DNA of 64,000 bases from Yoonia sp035117555 (GCF_035117555.1 NZ_JAYKPK010000004.1:296768-360767), one strand, 5' to 3'. Positions 17,608-27,118 are shown, counted from the first letter of the stretch. The notes: a model not told the origin generated them from the sequence alone. Program-made: numbers and translations.

Positions 17608-18966
17608 ATGAATGATACCACCCAAGGGGCTCTGGCCCCAAAGGCGTCCGCGCTGCGCGACGCTGTTTCCAATCTTTACCGGGCTGTCTGGCGCTGGCAT
17701 TTCTATGCCGGGCTGCTGGTGCTGCCTTTCATGATCACGCTGGCGGTGACCGGCGCGATCTATCTGTTCAAGGACGAGGTCGATAACCTTGTCCATGCTG
17801 ATTTCATGCTGGTCACGCCGCAGGACGGACGCCTCGCCCCCTCTGACATCATCGCGGCGGCCTTGGCGGCCCAGCCCGGCGTGGCGCTGCAATATACCGA
17901 CCCGCGCAGCGACATCCAATCCACCGAAGTCTCGATCATGCCCGACAGCGGCACCCGCATGACTGCCTATGTCAACCAATATACAGGTGAAGTGCTGGAG
18001 GTCCGTCCGCATCGCAGCACTTTTGCTTGGACGGTGCGCTACCTGCATTCCTTCCGCTTTTTCGGCGCGACCCCGCGGATGTGGATCGAGATTGTTGCCG
18101 GTTTCACCATCCTGCTGGTGCTGACCGGGCTTTATCTGTGGTGGCCGCGCGGGCAAAAAGGTGGCGTCGTCACTGTGCGGGGTGACCGGACAAGGCGCGT
18201 GTTCTGGCGTGATATTCATGCGGTGACAGGTGTGTTCACTGGCGCTTTCCTGATCTTTCTGGTGATCACCGGGATGCCCTGGTCATCTTTCTGGGGGGCG
18301 CAGGTGAACCAATGGGCCAATGGCAGCAATTTCGGCTATCCGTCGGGCGTGCGGATAGATGTGCCGATGTCGGGGCAAAAGCTGGATGATGTGGCCAAGA
18401 CGTCATGGTCGCTGGAGCAGGCGCAGCTTCCGGAATCTGTGCCTGCGGCGACGTCCATCGGGGTTGATGCCGCCGTGGCGGAATTTCAGGCGCTGGGCCT
18501 GCACCGTGGTTTTTCCGTGGGCCTGCCCCGGACCGACACAGGCGTTTTTTCCGGCTCCGTCTATCCTGATGATCTGCGTCAGCAGCGCGTCATCCATCTG
18601 GACCAATATACTGCCGAACCGCTGGTCGATATGCATTATGCCGATTACGGCCCTTTGGGGCGTTGGCTGGAATTCGGGATCAACACCCATATGGGGCAGA
18701 CCTTTGGCCTCGCGAACCAGATCTTTCTGCTGCTGGTCTGCGCGGGTATCGTGCTGACGGCGGTGTCGGCGGCGATCATGTGGTGGAAACGTCGCCCGGC
18801 AGGGGGCATGGGCGTGCCGCCTTTGCCATCGGATCGCAGGGTGTTCATCGGCTTGTTTGCGATCCTCGGCATAGGGGGCGCGTTGTTCCCGCTGACCGGG
18901 TTGGCGCTGTTGGTGATGGTCCTGCTTGATCTGATCTGGCAAGCGATCAGCAGACAGGCCGCCTGA
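17608..18966 (+). CDS. PepSY-associated TM (PiuB-type) membrane protein
   Basis: A 452-residue inner-membrane protein. The first helix WRWHFYAGLLVLPFMITLAV and the TGAIYLFKDEV turn are the PepSY-TM signature. Further helices are around ILLVLTGLYLWWPRG, DIHAVTGVFTGAFLIFLVI and a C-terminal pair. Conserved His residues (WHFYAGL, RYLHSFRF, DIHAVTG, NTHMGQTFG) could ligate haem, as proposed for FoxB/PiuB siderophore reductases. No TonB receptor is in view. A strong TTTGCAAA cluster separates it from pccB. Confidence 0.85.
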   Translation: MNDTTQGALAPKASALRDAVSNLYRAVWRWHFYAGLLVLPFMITLAVTGAIYLFKDEVDNLVHADFMLVTPQDGRLAPSDIIAAALAAQPGVALQYTDPRSDIQSTEVSIMPDSGTRMTAYVNQYTGEVLEVRPHRSTFAWTVRYLHSFRFFGATPRMWIEIVAGFTILLVLTGLYLWWPRGQKGGVVTVRGDRTRRVFWRDIHAVTGVFTGAFLIFLVITGMPWSSFWGAQVNQWANGSNFGYPSGVRIDVPMSGQKLDDVAKTSWSLEQAQLPESVPAATSIGVDAAVAEFQALGLHRGFSVGLPRTDTGVFSGSVYPDDLRQQRVIHLDQYTAEPLVDMHYADYGPLGRWLEFGINTHMGQTFGLANQIFLLLVCAGIVLTAVSAAIMWWKRRPAGGMGVPPLPSDRRVFIGLFAILGIGGALFPLTGLALLVMVLLDLIWQAISRQAA

Positions 18967-18999
18967 TCAAACCGGGCCGCTGTCATGACGGCCCGGCGA

Positions 19000-19057
19000 T
19001 TTGCAAATATTTGCGACTTTGCAATATTGCTATTTTGCGAAGTCCACAGTTTGCAAA
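19000..19057. promoter_or_regulatory. PccR operator cluster upstream of pccB
   Basis: Five TTTGCAA-like octamers: TTTGCAAA 19000-19007, TTTGCGAC 19010-19017, TTTGCAAT 19018-19025, TTTGCGAA 19034-19041 and TTTGCAAA 19050-19057. The last three are spaced exactly 16 bp apart, start to start. The cluster ends 67 bp before the pccB ATG. In R. sphaeroides the regulator PccR acts through TTTGCAAA-X4-TTTGCAAA upstream of pccB; here the array is longer and spaced differently. Confidence 0.85.
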
Positions 19058-19124
19058 TATCCTCAATCCTGCTTCTCTCACGCGCTGAACCTGCTATGCA
19101 TGTCGAAACTCGGGAGACCTCTTT

Positions 19125-20648
19125 ATGGATATTCTGCAAGAACTCGAAGACCGGCGCGCCGCAGCGCGTCTCGGCGGTGGCGAAAAGCGCATCGCAGCGC
19201 AGCATAGCAAAGGCAAGCTGACCGCGCGCGAACGTATCGATCTGCTGCTGGACGAAGGATCGTTCGAGGAATTCGATATGTTCGTCGCCCATCGCTGCAC
19301 CGATTTCGGGATGGAACAGGACCGGCCTGCGGGCGATGGCGTCGTCACCGGCTGGGGCACGATCAATGGGCGGCTGGTCTATGTGTTTTCGCAGGACTTT
19401 ACCGTCATGGGCGGGTCGGTGTCGGAAACCCATGGCAAGAAAATCTGCAAGATCATGGATCTGGCTATGCAGAACGGCGCGCCGGTGATCGGGATGAACG
19501 ATTCCGGTGGCGCGCGGATTCAGGAAGGTGTCGCCAGCCTCGCCGCCTATGGCGAGATTTTTCAGCGCAATATCACCGCCTCCGGTGTGGTGCCGCAGAT
19601 CAGCCTGATCATGGGGCCTTGTGCCGGTGGGGCCGTCTACAGCCCCGCGATGACCGACTTTATCTTCATGGTCAAAGATTCCAGCTACATGTTCGTGACC
19701 GGCCCCGATGTGGCCAAAACCGTCACGAATGAAATTGTCACGGCAGAGGAATTGGGCGGTGCCACAACCCATACCCGCAAATCATCCGTCGCCGATGGCG
19801 CATTTGAAAACGATGTCGAGGCTTTGGCAGAAACACGTCGCCTCTTTGATTTCCTGCCGCTGAACAACCGCGAAAAGCCCCCGGTCCGCCCGTTCTTTGA
19901 TGATGTGAACAGGATCGAGGAAAGTCTCGATACGCTGATCCCCGCCAATCCGAACTCACCCTATGATATGAAGGAATTGATCCTGAAAATCGCGGATGAG
20001 GCAGATTTTTACGAAATTCAGGCGGAATTTGCGAAAAATATCCTGACCGGCTTCATCCGGCTGGAAGGCTCCACCGTGGGTGTTGTCGCCAACCAGCCGA
20101 TGGTGCTGGCAGGGTGCCTCGACATCGACAGCAGCCGCAAGGCCGCGCGATTCGTCCGGTTTTGCGATGCTTTTGAAATTCCCGTGCTGACCTTGGTCGA
20201 TGTCCCTGGCTTCCTGCCCGGCACGGCGCAGGAATATGGTGGCGTCATCAAACATGGCGCGAAACTATTGTTTGCTTATGGCGAAGCCACGGTGCCCAAG
20301 GTCACGGTGATCACCCGCAAGGCCTATGGCGGGGCTTATGATGTGATGGCGTCCAAACATCTGAACGCGGATTTCAACTATGCCTGGCCCACGGCGGAAA
20401 TTGCCGTGATGGGTGCCAAGGGGGCGACCGAGATCATCCACCGCGGCAAATCCGCAGAAGAGATCGCAATCCGCGCCGCCGAATATGAGGCGCGTTTCGC
20501 CAATCCCTTTGTCGCGGCGGAGAAGGGCTTCATCGACGAGGTCATCATGCCCCATTCCACCCGCAAACGCGTGTGCCGGGCCTTTGCATCTCTGCGGTCG
20601 AAAAAGGCCCAGATGCCTTGGAAAAAACACGACAATATTCCTTTGTGA
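19125..20648 (+). CDS. pccB: propionyl-CoA carboxylase beta (carboxyltransferase) subunit
   Basis: A 507-residue carboxyltransferase. It transfers CO2 from biotin to propionyl-CoA, giving (S)-methylmalonyl-CoA. The N-terminus MDILQELEDRRAAARLGGG is typical. Oxyanion-hole and CoA-binding segments are NDSGGARIQEGV, MGPCAGGAVYSPA and VDVPGFLPGT, with YGGAYDVMASKHL in the C-terminal half. It is preceded by the PccR operator cluster and is separated from pccA by two small genes and a terminator. Confidence 0.96.
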   Translation: MDILQELEDRRAAARLGGGEKRIAAQHSKGKLTARERIDLLLDEGSFEEFDMFVAHRCTDFGMEQDRPAGDGVVTGWGTINGRLVYVFSQDFTVMGGSVSETHGKKICKIMDLAMQNGAPVIGMNDSGGARIQEGVASLAAYGEIFQRNITASGVVPQISLIMGPCAGGAVYSPAMTDFIFMVKDSSYMFVTGPDVAKTVTNEIVTAEELGGATTHTRKSSVADGAFENDVEALAETRRLFDFLPLNNREKPPVRPFFDDVNRIEESLDTLIPANPNSPYDMKELILKIADEADFYEIQAEFAKNILTGFIRLEGSTVGVVANQPMVLAGCLDIDSSRKAARFVRFCDAFEIPVLTLVDVPGFLPGTAQEYGGVIKHGAKLLFAYGEATVPKVTVITRKAYGGAYDVMASKHLNADFNYAWPTAEIAVMGAKGATEIIHRGKSAEEIAIRAAEYEARFANPFVAAEKGFIDEVIMPHSTRKRVCRAFASLRSKKAQMPWKKHDNIPL

Positions 20649-20664
20649 TACGAAAGAACCTCTG

Positions 20665-21033
20665 ATGGCACTGCCCTATATGGACAAACACCGCGGCTTT
20701 CCGGGCCGCCTGCCGGGCACCGATTTCCAATTCGTGCTGCGCCGCGCCAACAAGGATGGTGCGACACCGCTGACCGAACGCGTGCGCTATCCCGACCGCC
20801 GCCCTGCCGATAAACGCGCCGATGCCGGTTTCATGCAGGCCCTGTGGGAGGCGTTTGGCGACGAACCATTCGTGCGCGGCAATCTGGATGCAGGGCGGCT
20901 GAGCTGGTTGTTCGGGCGCGAGGTGGTCCCGGCCGAGGACCCGTTTGATCCGGCGAGCTATGAGGCGATGTTACGCATTGATGTGCGTGTCGCGCGGCAG
21001 AGTTTCCCTGATGTTCCGGGGCTGTCTGACTGA
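20665..21033 (+). CDS. conserved hypothetical protein between pccB and pccA
   Basis: A 122-residue soluble protein starting 16 bp after pccB, rich in Arg and acidic residues (PYMDKHRGFPGRLPGTDFQF, GREVVPAEDPFDPASYE). There is no signal peptide or membrane helix. I do not recognise a family. The tight spacing implies co-transcription with pccB, so a carboxylase-related role is possible but unproven. Confidence 0.7.
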   Translation: MALPYMDKHRGFPGRLPGTDFQFVLRRANKDGATPLTERVRYPDRRPADKRADAGFMQALWEAFGDEPFVRGNLDAGRLSWLFGREVVPAEDPFDPASYEAMLRIDVRVARQSFPDVPGLSD

Positions 21034-21169
21034 TGGGCCACAATATCTTGTATTCGATGGGCGGAAATCCGTCTGTTATTGGATATCACGGCAAAACAGC
21101 TATTGAGTTAAGGGGCAATAGCGTCGATTCTGCCGCTACCTCCTTGCAACAGAAAATAGGTAAAACATT

Positions 21170-21382
21170 ATGTACACGAAATCCATCATCCTGGCTGCTG
21201 TCGCAGCTTTCGGTCTGTCGGCTTGTCTGGAATCGGACGTTGAACGCGGTGTCGTCGGCGCCGGTGCCGGTGTTGTCGTCGGTAACGCAATCGGTGTCGA
21301 TCCTGTCGCCGCTGGCGCAGCTGGCGTTGCCGCTGGTCTGCTCTGTGACGACGTGGGCGTTTGCCGTCCAGCACGCCGCTAA
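21170..21382 (+). CDS. small Gly/Val-rich lipoprotein
   Basis: A 70-residue protein with signal peptide and lipobox LSAC (Cys19). The mature part is a run of Gly, Ala and Val with periodic small residues (VVGAGAGVVVGNAIGVDPVA), then LLCDDVGVC with two Cys. It resembles small glycine-zipper-type envelope lipoproteins. It stands alone between pccB and pccA with its own 136-bp upstream region and an intrinsic terminator behind it. Confidence 0.75.
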   Translation: MYTKSIILAAVAAFGLSACLESDVERGVVGAGAGVVVGNAIGVDPVAAGAAGVAAGLLCDDVGVCRPARR

Positions 21383-21419
21383 ACTGACTGCGCCTGCGGG
21401 CGCGTCTGATCACGATCAT

Positions 21420-21451
21420 CGCCGTCGGGGGAATATCCCGGCGGCGTTTTT
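21420..21451 (+). terminator. intrinsic terminator after small lipoprotein gene
   Basis: Stem arms CGCCGTCGGG and CCCGGCGGCG around a short loop (GGAATAT), followed by TTTTT. It lies 38 bp downstream of the lipoprotein stop and only 21 bp before pccA, so pccA is likely expressed at a different level from pccB. Confidence 0.85.
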
Positions 21452-21472
21452 GCGTTTTGGGGGGAAAGTCTG

Positions 21473-23470
21473 ATGTTCAAGAAAATACTGATCGCCAACC
21501 GTGGCGAAATCGCCTGTCGCGTGATCAAGACCGCCCGCAGAATGGGGATCAAGACGGTCGCGATCTATTCCGATGCGGATCGCCACGCGCTGCATGTCAA
21601 AATGGCGGATGAGGCGGTGCATATCGGCCCATCCCCCGCCAACCAGTCCTATATCGTGATCGACAAGGTCATGGCCGCGATCAAGGAAACCGGGGCCGAG
21701 GCGGTGCATCCCGGCTACGGTTTCCTATCCGAGAATGCCAAATTTGCCGAGGCGTTGGAGGCTGCGGGCGTCGCCTTCATTGGCCCCCCAAAAGGCGCGA
21801 TCGAGGCGATGGGGGACAAGATCACCTCCAAAAAGCTCGCACAAGAGGCCAACGTCTCGACTGTCCCCGGCTACATGGGCCTGATCGAGGATGCGGAAGA
21901 TGCGGTGAAGATCAGCAATCAGGTCGGTTATCCGGTGATGATCAAGGCCAGCGCCGGTGGCGGTGGCAAGGGGATGCGGATCGCGTGGAACGATGATGAA
22001 GCCCGCGAAGGGTTCCAGTCGTCCAAGAACGAAGCCGCAAGCAGTTTTGGCGACGACCGGATTTTCATTGAAAAATTCGTCACCCAACCCCGCCATATCG
22101 AAATTCAGGTGCTGGCGGATCAACACGGCAATGCAGTTTACCTGCATGAACGCGAATGTTCGATCCAGCGCCGCAACCAGAAAGTCATTGAGGAAGCCCC
22201 CAGCCCGTTTCTGGATGAGGCGACCCGCAAGGCGATGGGCGAACAATCCGTCGCGCTGGCGCAGGCGGTGGGTTACACCAGCGCAGGCACGGTGGAATTC
22301 ATTGTCGATGGCGACCGGAACTTCTATTTCCTTGAGATGAACACGCGGTTGCAGGTCGAACATCCGGTGACCGAACTGATCACCGGCATTGATCTGGTCG
22401 AACAGATGATCCGTGTCGCTGCGGGCGAACACTTACCCTTTGCGCAAAGCGATCTGAAAATCAACGGCTGGGCCATGGAAAGCCGCCTTTATGCCGAGGA
22501 TCCGTATCGCGGTTTCCTGCCCTCCATCGGGCGGCTGACCCGTTACCGCCCGCCGGTGGAAGAGGCGACACCCACCCGCGTCGTGCGCAACGATACTGGC
22601 GTGTTTGAAGGCGGCGAGATCAGCATGTTCTACGATCCGATGATCGCGAAGCTTTGCACCTGGGGGCCGGACCGTGCCAGTGCGATTGCGGAAATGCGCC
22701 TCGCGCTGGACGGGTTCGAGGTGGAAGGGATCGGGCATAACCTGCCGTTCCTTGCTGCCGTTTACGACCATGACAAATTCACCAGCGGCACGATGACCAC
22801 CGCCTTTATCGAAGAAGAATTTCCGAATGGGTTCGACGGTGTGACCTTACCAGATGACACCTGCACCCGGATCGCCGCCGCCGCCGCCGCCATGCACCGC
22901 GTCGGTGAAATCCGCCGCGCGCGGATATCGGGCCGGATGGACAATCACAAACGCCGGGTCGGCGAAGACTGGGTGGTCAGCCTGCAAGGGGCGGCGCATC
23001 AGGTCACGATCACGGCGGATAAGAAAGGTGCCGATGTGCAGGTTGGCGAGCGGACCATGCGCGTGGAAAGCGCATGGACGCCGGGCGAACCGCTGGCCCG
23101 GTTGACCATCGACGGGGAACCTTTGGTGCTGAAGGTCGCCAAAATCTCTGGCGGGTTCCGCATCCGGCATCGGGGCGCTGATCTGAAGGTGCATGTGCGC
23201 AGCCCGCGTCAGGCGGAACTGGCCGCGCTGATGCCGGAAAAACTGCCGCCTGATACGTCCAAAGTGCTACTTTGCCCGATGCCCGGCCTGATCGTGAAGG
23301 TCGATGTCGCCGTCGGGGATGAGGTGCAGGAAGGGCAGGCGCTGTGCACGGTTGAGGCGATGAAGATGGAAAACATCCTGCGCGCCGACCGCAAAGGTGT
23401 CGTCGCCAAGATCAACGCCAGTGCCGGTGACAGTCTGGCCGTTGACGATGTCATCATGGAGTTTGAATGA
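21473..23470 (+). CDS. pccA: propionyl/acetyl-CoA carboxylase alpha (biotin) subunit
   Basis: A 665-residue biotin carboxylase with carrier domain. The N-terminus KKILIANRGEIACRVIKTA opens the biotin-carboxylase domain. The ATP-grasp glycine-rich loop is in KASAGGGGKGMRIAW and the conserved catalytic segment in FLEMNTRLQVEHPVTE. The BT/linker region spans about 450-590 and the biotinyl domain ends the protein with EAMKMEN, biotinylated Lys631. It works with PccB. The stop is 4 bp from the convergent DUF4174 gene. Confidence 0.96.
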   Translation: MFKKILIANRGEIACRVIKTARRMGIKTVAIYSDADRHALHVKMADEAVHIGPSPANQSYIVIDKVMAAIKETGAEAVHPGYGFLSENAKFAEALEAAGVAFIGPPKGAIEAMGDKITSKKLAQEANVSTVPGYMGLIEDAEDAVKISNQVGYPVMIKASAGGGGKGMRIAWNDDEAREGFQSSKNEAASSFGDDRIFIEKFVTQPRHIEIQVLADQHGNAVYLHERECSIQRRNQKVIEEAPSPFLDEATRKAMGEQSVALAQAVGYTSAGTVEFIVDGDRNFYFLEMNTRLQVEHPVTELITGIDLVEQMIRVAAGEHLPFAQSDLKINGWAMESRLYAEDPYRGFLPSIGRLTRYRPPVEEATPTRVVRNDTGVFEGGEISMFYDPMIAKLCTWGPDRASAIAEMRLALDGFEVEGIGHNLPFLAAVYDHDKFTSGTMTTAFIEEEFPNGFDGVTLPDDTCTRIAAAAAAMHRVGEIRRARISGRMDNHKRRVGEDWVVSLQGAAHQVTITADKKGADVQVGERTMRVESAWTPGEPLARLTIDGEPLVLKVAKISGGFRIRHRGADLKVHVRSPRQAELAALMPEKLPPDTSKVLLCPMPGLIVKVDVAVGDEVQEGQALCTVEAMKMENILRADRKGVVAKINASAGDSLAVDDVIMEFE

Positions 23471-23474
23471 CCCG

Positions 23475-23942
23475 TTACCGGATATTGGCCCCGCGCCGGT
23501 CTTCAACCTCCTGCTGGCGCAGGGGGGTGCGGTCGATGGAGCGGGTCAATTCGCGCACCGACCATAATTCCGGTTTGCGTTGCAGCACACGCCCATCCTT
23601 GTCGACCACAGTCAGGGCATATCCGCGCGGGCGGAGGTCTTGCCGGACCGAATTGCGCGCTTCGGGGTCGGTATCGGTGATCAGGATCACGTCGCGTTCG
23701 ACCAGCCGGTCGATTTCCGCCAGCAGCAAATCCATCTGCTGCTGGAAACGCGGATCATTGGGCGTATCGGCAAAGACCACGACAGGCCGCGCGACCCAGC
23801 GCAGATCTTGCAAGGTGACCTCGGCTGCGTCAAAGACCTGGGCCCGGTCCGCTTCCCAGCGGTCAATGATGGACTCGTCTTGCGCTGCCAGCGATGTGGC
23901 CGCGAAAAGCGCGATCAGCGCGATAGGGAATAATCTTTTCAT
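23475..23942 (-). CDS. DUF4174 periplasmic protein
   Basis: A 155-residue exported protein; the signal peptide KRLFPIALIALFAATSLAAQ starts at the ATG at 23942. The mature domain reads LQDLRWVARPVVVFADTPNDPRF then DRDVILITDTDP-like strands and ends RREVEDRR-like. This matches DUF4174, a thioredoxin-like fold lacking the CxxC. Its function is unknown. It is convergent with pccA and divergent from the mutase gene. Confidence 0.82.
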   Translation of the reverse strand: MKRLFPIALIALFAATSLAAQDESIIDRWEADRAQVFDAAEVTLQDLRWVARPVVVFADTPNDPRFQQQMDLLLAEIDRLVERDVILITDTDPEARNSVRQDLRPRGYALTVVDKDGRVLQRKPELWSVRELTRSIDRTPLRQQEVEDRRGANIR

Positions 23943-24044
23943 AACTAATGATATAGCCCCGCTTCGCCACAAAGCTAAGTCCCAAAGGGACAAGAACACC
24001 AACAATTTCGCGACCGAATGTCACGCAGCATGAAGGAGCATCCG

Positions 24045-26174
24045 ATGACCGACAAGAAAACATGGGAAGATCTGGCCGCCAAAGAGCTGCGGGGCAAGCC
24101 TCTGGAGGCGCTGACATGGGAAACGCTGGAAGGCATTCCGGTCCAGCCGCTTTATACCGCCGAGGATATTGCCGATCTGCCGCATCTGGGCGGCGTGCCG
24201 GGGCAGGCCCCCTATACGCGCGGTGTGAAGGCCACGATGTATGCGGGCCGCCCTTGGACGATCCGGCAATATGCCGGGTTCTCGACAGCGGAAGAATCCA
24301 ATAATTTCTACCGCAAGGCGCTGGCAGCAGGCCAGCAGGGCGTGTCGGTCGCTTTCGATCTTGCGACGCATCGGGGCTATGACAGCGACCATCCAAGGGT
24401 TGAGGGCGATGTCGGCAAGGCCGGTGTCGCGATTGATTCCGTCGAGGATATGAAAATCCTGTTTGACGGCATTCCGTTGGGACAAGTCTCCGTTTCCATG
24501 ACGATGAACGGTGCAGTTATCCCAATTCTGGCCAATTTCATCGTCGCGGGTGAAGAACAGGGGCATCCGAAAAGCGTGCTGTCCGGCACGATCCAGAACG
24601 ATATCCTCAAGGAATTCATGGTGCGGAACACTTATGTCTATCCGCCCGAACCCTCGATGCGGATCATTGCCGATATCATCGAATATACCACCGCCGAAAT
24701 GCCGAAATTCAACTCGATCAGCATCAGCGGTTATCACATGCAGGAAGCCGGTGCCAATCTGGTGCAGGAACTGGCCTATACTTTGGCCGATGGGCGCGAA
24801 TATGTCCGCACCGCCATCGCGCGCGGCATGGATGTGGATCAGTTTGCCGGACGGCTCAGTTTCTTTTTCGCCATCGGCATGAATTTCTTCATGGAGGTCG
24901 CGAAACTGCGTGCCGCACGGCTGTTGTGGTCGCGGATCATGGCGGAATTTGATCCCAAAGACCCCAAATCCTCCATGCTGCGCACCCATTGCCAGACCAG
25001 CGGTGTCAGCCTTGCCGAACAGGACCCTTACAACAATGTGATCCGCACCGCTTATGAGGCGATGTCGGCGGTTTTGGGTGGCACGCAATCCTTGCACACC
25101 AATGCGCTGGACGAGGCGATTGCCCTGCCCACTGAATTCTCTGCCCGCATTGCGCGCAATACCCAGTTGATTTTGCAGGAAGAAACCGGCGTGACGAAGG
25201 TCGTCGATCCGCTGGCAGGCTCTTATTACATCGAAAGCCTGACGCATGAATTGGCGGAAAAAGCGTGGGAGCTGATTTCCGAGGTCGAGGAGATGGGCGG
25301 CATGACCAAGGCTGTTGCGTCCGGTATGCCAAAGCTGCGGATCGAAGAAACCGCCGCGAAACGGCAGGCCGGGATCGACCGGGGCATCGAAGTGATCGTC
25401 GGCGTCAATAAATACCGCAAGGATAACGAGGACCCGATTGATATCCTCAATATCGACAACGAGGCCGTGCGCCTGTCGCAGATCGCCCGGATAGAGCGGA
25501 CCAAGGCCGCCCGTGATCCTGCCGCTTGTGAGGCCGCTTTGGCCGAAATCACCCGCCGCGCGGGTGAGGGTGGCAATTTGCTGGAGGCTGCGGTGATCGC
25601 GGCACGCGCGCGCGCCACTGTGGGGGAAATCAGCATGGCGATGGAAAAGGTGTTCGGACGGCATAGGGCCGAGGTGAAGACGCTCGCCGGGGTTTATGGC
25701 GCGGCCTACGAAGGCGATGCGGGGTTTGCGGCGATTCAGGCAAGCGTCGAGGCTTTTGCGGAAGAAGAAGGTCGCCGCCCCCGGATGCTGGTCGTGAAAA
25801 TGGGGCAGGACGGGCATGACCGGGGCGCGAAGGTGATCGCCACGGCCTTTGCCGATATCGGTTTTGACGTCGATGTCGGGCCTTTGTTCCAGACACCCGC
25901 CGAGGCGGCGCAGGATGCCATCGACAATGATGTGCATGTGATCGGGATTTCGTCACAGGCGGCAGGGCATAAGACACTGGCCCCCAAACTGGTGCAGGCG
26001 CTGAAGGAGGCGGGTGCCGGTGATATCATCGTGATCTGTGGCGGGGTCATTCCGCAGCAGGATTACCAGTTCCTTTATGACAATGGCGTCAAGGCGATCT
26101 TTGGTCCCGGCACGAATATCCCCAAGGCTGCCGAGGATATCCTGACCTTGATCCGCGCCGCCCGGTCGCGCTGA
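24045..26174 (+). CDS. methylmalonyl-CoA mutase (single-chain)
   Basis: A 709-residue B12-dependent mutase converting (R)-methylmalonyl-CoA to succinyl-CoA, completing propionyl-CoA assimilation. The ATG at 24045 has a clear AAGGAG upstream. The N-terminal TIM barrel includes GYDSDHPRVEGDVGKAGVAI and MTMNGAVIP. The C-terminal cobalamin domain has DGHDRGAKVIATAFADIGFD with the base-off His ligand motif DxHxxG. No TTTGCAAA octamer is visible in its own 100-bp leader, unlike pccB. The gene is often named scpA, mcm or bhbA. Confidence 0.95.
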   Translation: MTDKKTWEDLAAKELRGKPLEALTWETLEGIPVQPLYTAEDIADLPHLGGVPGQAPYTRGVKATMYAGRPWTIRQYAGFSTAEESNNFYRKALAAGQQGVSVAFDLATHRGYDSDHPRVEGDVGKAGVAIDSVEDMKILFDGIPLGQVSVSMTMNGAVIPILANFIVAGEEQGHPKSVLSGTIQNDILKEFMVRNTYVYPPEPSMRIIADIIEYTTAEMPKFNSISISGYHMQEAGANLVQELAYTLADGREYVRTAIARGMDVDQFAGRLSFFFAIGMNFFMEVAKLRAARLLWSRIMAEFDPKDPKSSMLRTHCQTSGVSLAEQDPYNNVIRTAYEAMSAVLGGTQSLHTNALDEAIALPTEFSARIARNTQLILQEETGVTKVVDPLAGSYYIESLTHELAEKAWELISEVEEMGGMTKAVASGMPKLRIEETAAKRQAGIDRGIEVIVGVNKYRKDNEDPIDILNIDNEAVRLSQIARIERTKAARDPAACEAALAEITRRAGEGGNLLEAAVIAARARATVGEISMAMEKVFGRHRAEVKTLAGVYGAAYEGDAGFAAIQASVEAFAEEEGRRPRMLVVKMGQDGHDRGAKVIATAFADIGFDVDVGPLFQTPAEAAQDAIDNDVHVIGISSQAAGHKTLAPKLVQALKEAGAGDIIVICGGVIPQQDYQFLYDNGVKAIFGPGTNIPKAAEDILTLIRAARSR

Positions 26175-26272
26175 GCAGGCGGCATCGGTGGCGCGGATTG
26201 TCGGCTTGCGGGAACAAAATGCGCGTAATCGGCGTTGACGGGTCAAATCACGAGTAACGGAATACGCATCAC

Positions 26273-26431
26273 ATGGATCTCATCCGCATCATTGTCGCCA
26301 TCATCTTGCCCCCTTTGGGCGTTTTTCTGCAGGAAGGTCTGGGCAAGCATTTCTGGATCAATATCCTGCTGACGATCCTGGGCTATATCCCCGGCATCGT
26401 TCACGCGATCTATATCATCGCCAGACGGTGA
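26273..26431 (+). CDS. YqaE/Pmp3-family small membrane protein
   Basis: A 52-residue protein, MDLIRIIVAIILPPLGVFLQ..., with two hydrophobic helices joined by a short polar turn. The ILPPLGVFL and LGYIPGIVHAIYII blocks are the Pmp3/UPF0057 signature. Relatives are salt- and membrane-potential-related stress proteins in bacteria, fungi and plants. It is a standalone gene between the mutase and VOC genes. Confidence 0.9.
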   Translation: MDLIRIIVAIILPPLGVFLQEGLGKHFWINILLTILGYIPGIVHAIYIIARR

Positions 26432-26518
26432 CGCGTCTTTTGCTTGCACAGCATCATTGACATTCCGATTGTGACCGCGACCATGAAGGTCGTGTAAACG
26501 ATACAAACTGGAAAGATC

Positions 26519-27118
26519 ATGCTGACACTTGATCACCTTGCCGTTGCCTGTTGCGATCTCGCGGAAGGCACCGCTTGGGTTGAGGCGCAGCTGGGCGTCA
26601 GGATGCAACCCGGTGGCAAGCATCCGCGCTACGGCACGCATAACACTCTGCTGGGGCTGGGGGATGATTTGTATCTGGAAGTCATCGCCAAAGACCCCGA
26701 TGCCGCGCCCTATGAGGGGCCTGCATGGTTCGGGTTGGATCAGTTCAGCGGCAAGCCACGGCTGGGCAATTGGATCTGTCAGAGCGATGATCTGGCCTCT
26801 GCACCGGCTTATGCCGGACCGCCGCAGTCATTGACGCGGGGTGATCTGGCTTGGCAGATTACCGTGCCTGAGGATGGCAGCCTGCCGTATGGCGGGGCCT
26901 ATCCGACCCTGATCCAATGGGCGGCGGGCACTGTGCATCCTGCGCGTCGGTTGGCCGATACGGGGTGCCGGTTGGTGACCTTCACCATCACCCATCCCGA
27001 GGCGGATCATCTGCGCCGGATCATCCCGCTGCATGATGCCCGCGTTCAGTTTCAGACCGGGCTTGCGGGTTTTGCAGCAGAGTTTGACACGCCGCAGGGA
27101 CGGCGCGTATTGGGCTGA
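26519..27118 (+). CDS. VOC-family (glyoxalase-like) protein
   Basis: A 199-residue cytosolic protein with a Glyoxalase_3-like fold. It starts LTLDHLAVACCDLAEGTAWVE, with a candidate metal His in DHLAV, and continues GTHNTLLGLGDDLYLEVIA with a candidate Glu. The second half repeats the fold (GDLAWQITVPEDGSLPYGG). No substrate can be assigned. Confidence 0.82.
   Translation: MLTLDHLAVACCDLAEGTAWVEAQLGVRMQPGGKHPRYGTHNTLLGLGDDLYLEVIAKDPDAAPYEGPAWFGLDQFSGKPRLGNWICQSDDLASAPAYAGPPQSLTRGDLAWQITVPEDGSLPYGGAYPTLIQWAAGTVHPARRLADTGCRLVTFTITHPEADHLRRIIPLHDARVQFQTGLAGFAAEFDTPQGRRVLG

Noticed and set aside
24021..25937. A 638-codon minus-strand open frame opposite methylmalonyl-CoA mutase
   Set aside because: The plus strand has the full B12-dependent mutase domain order; the antisense protein shows no domain.
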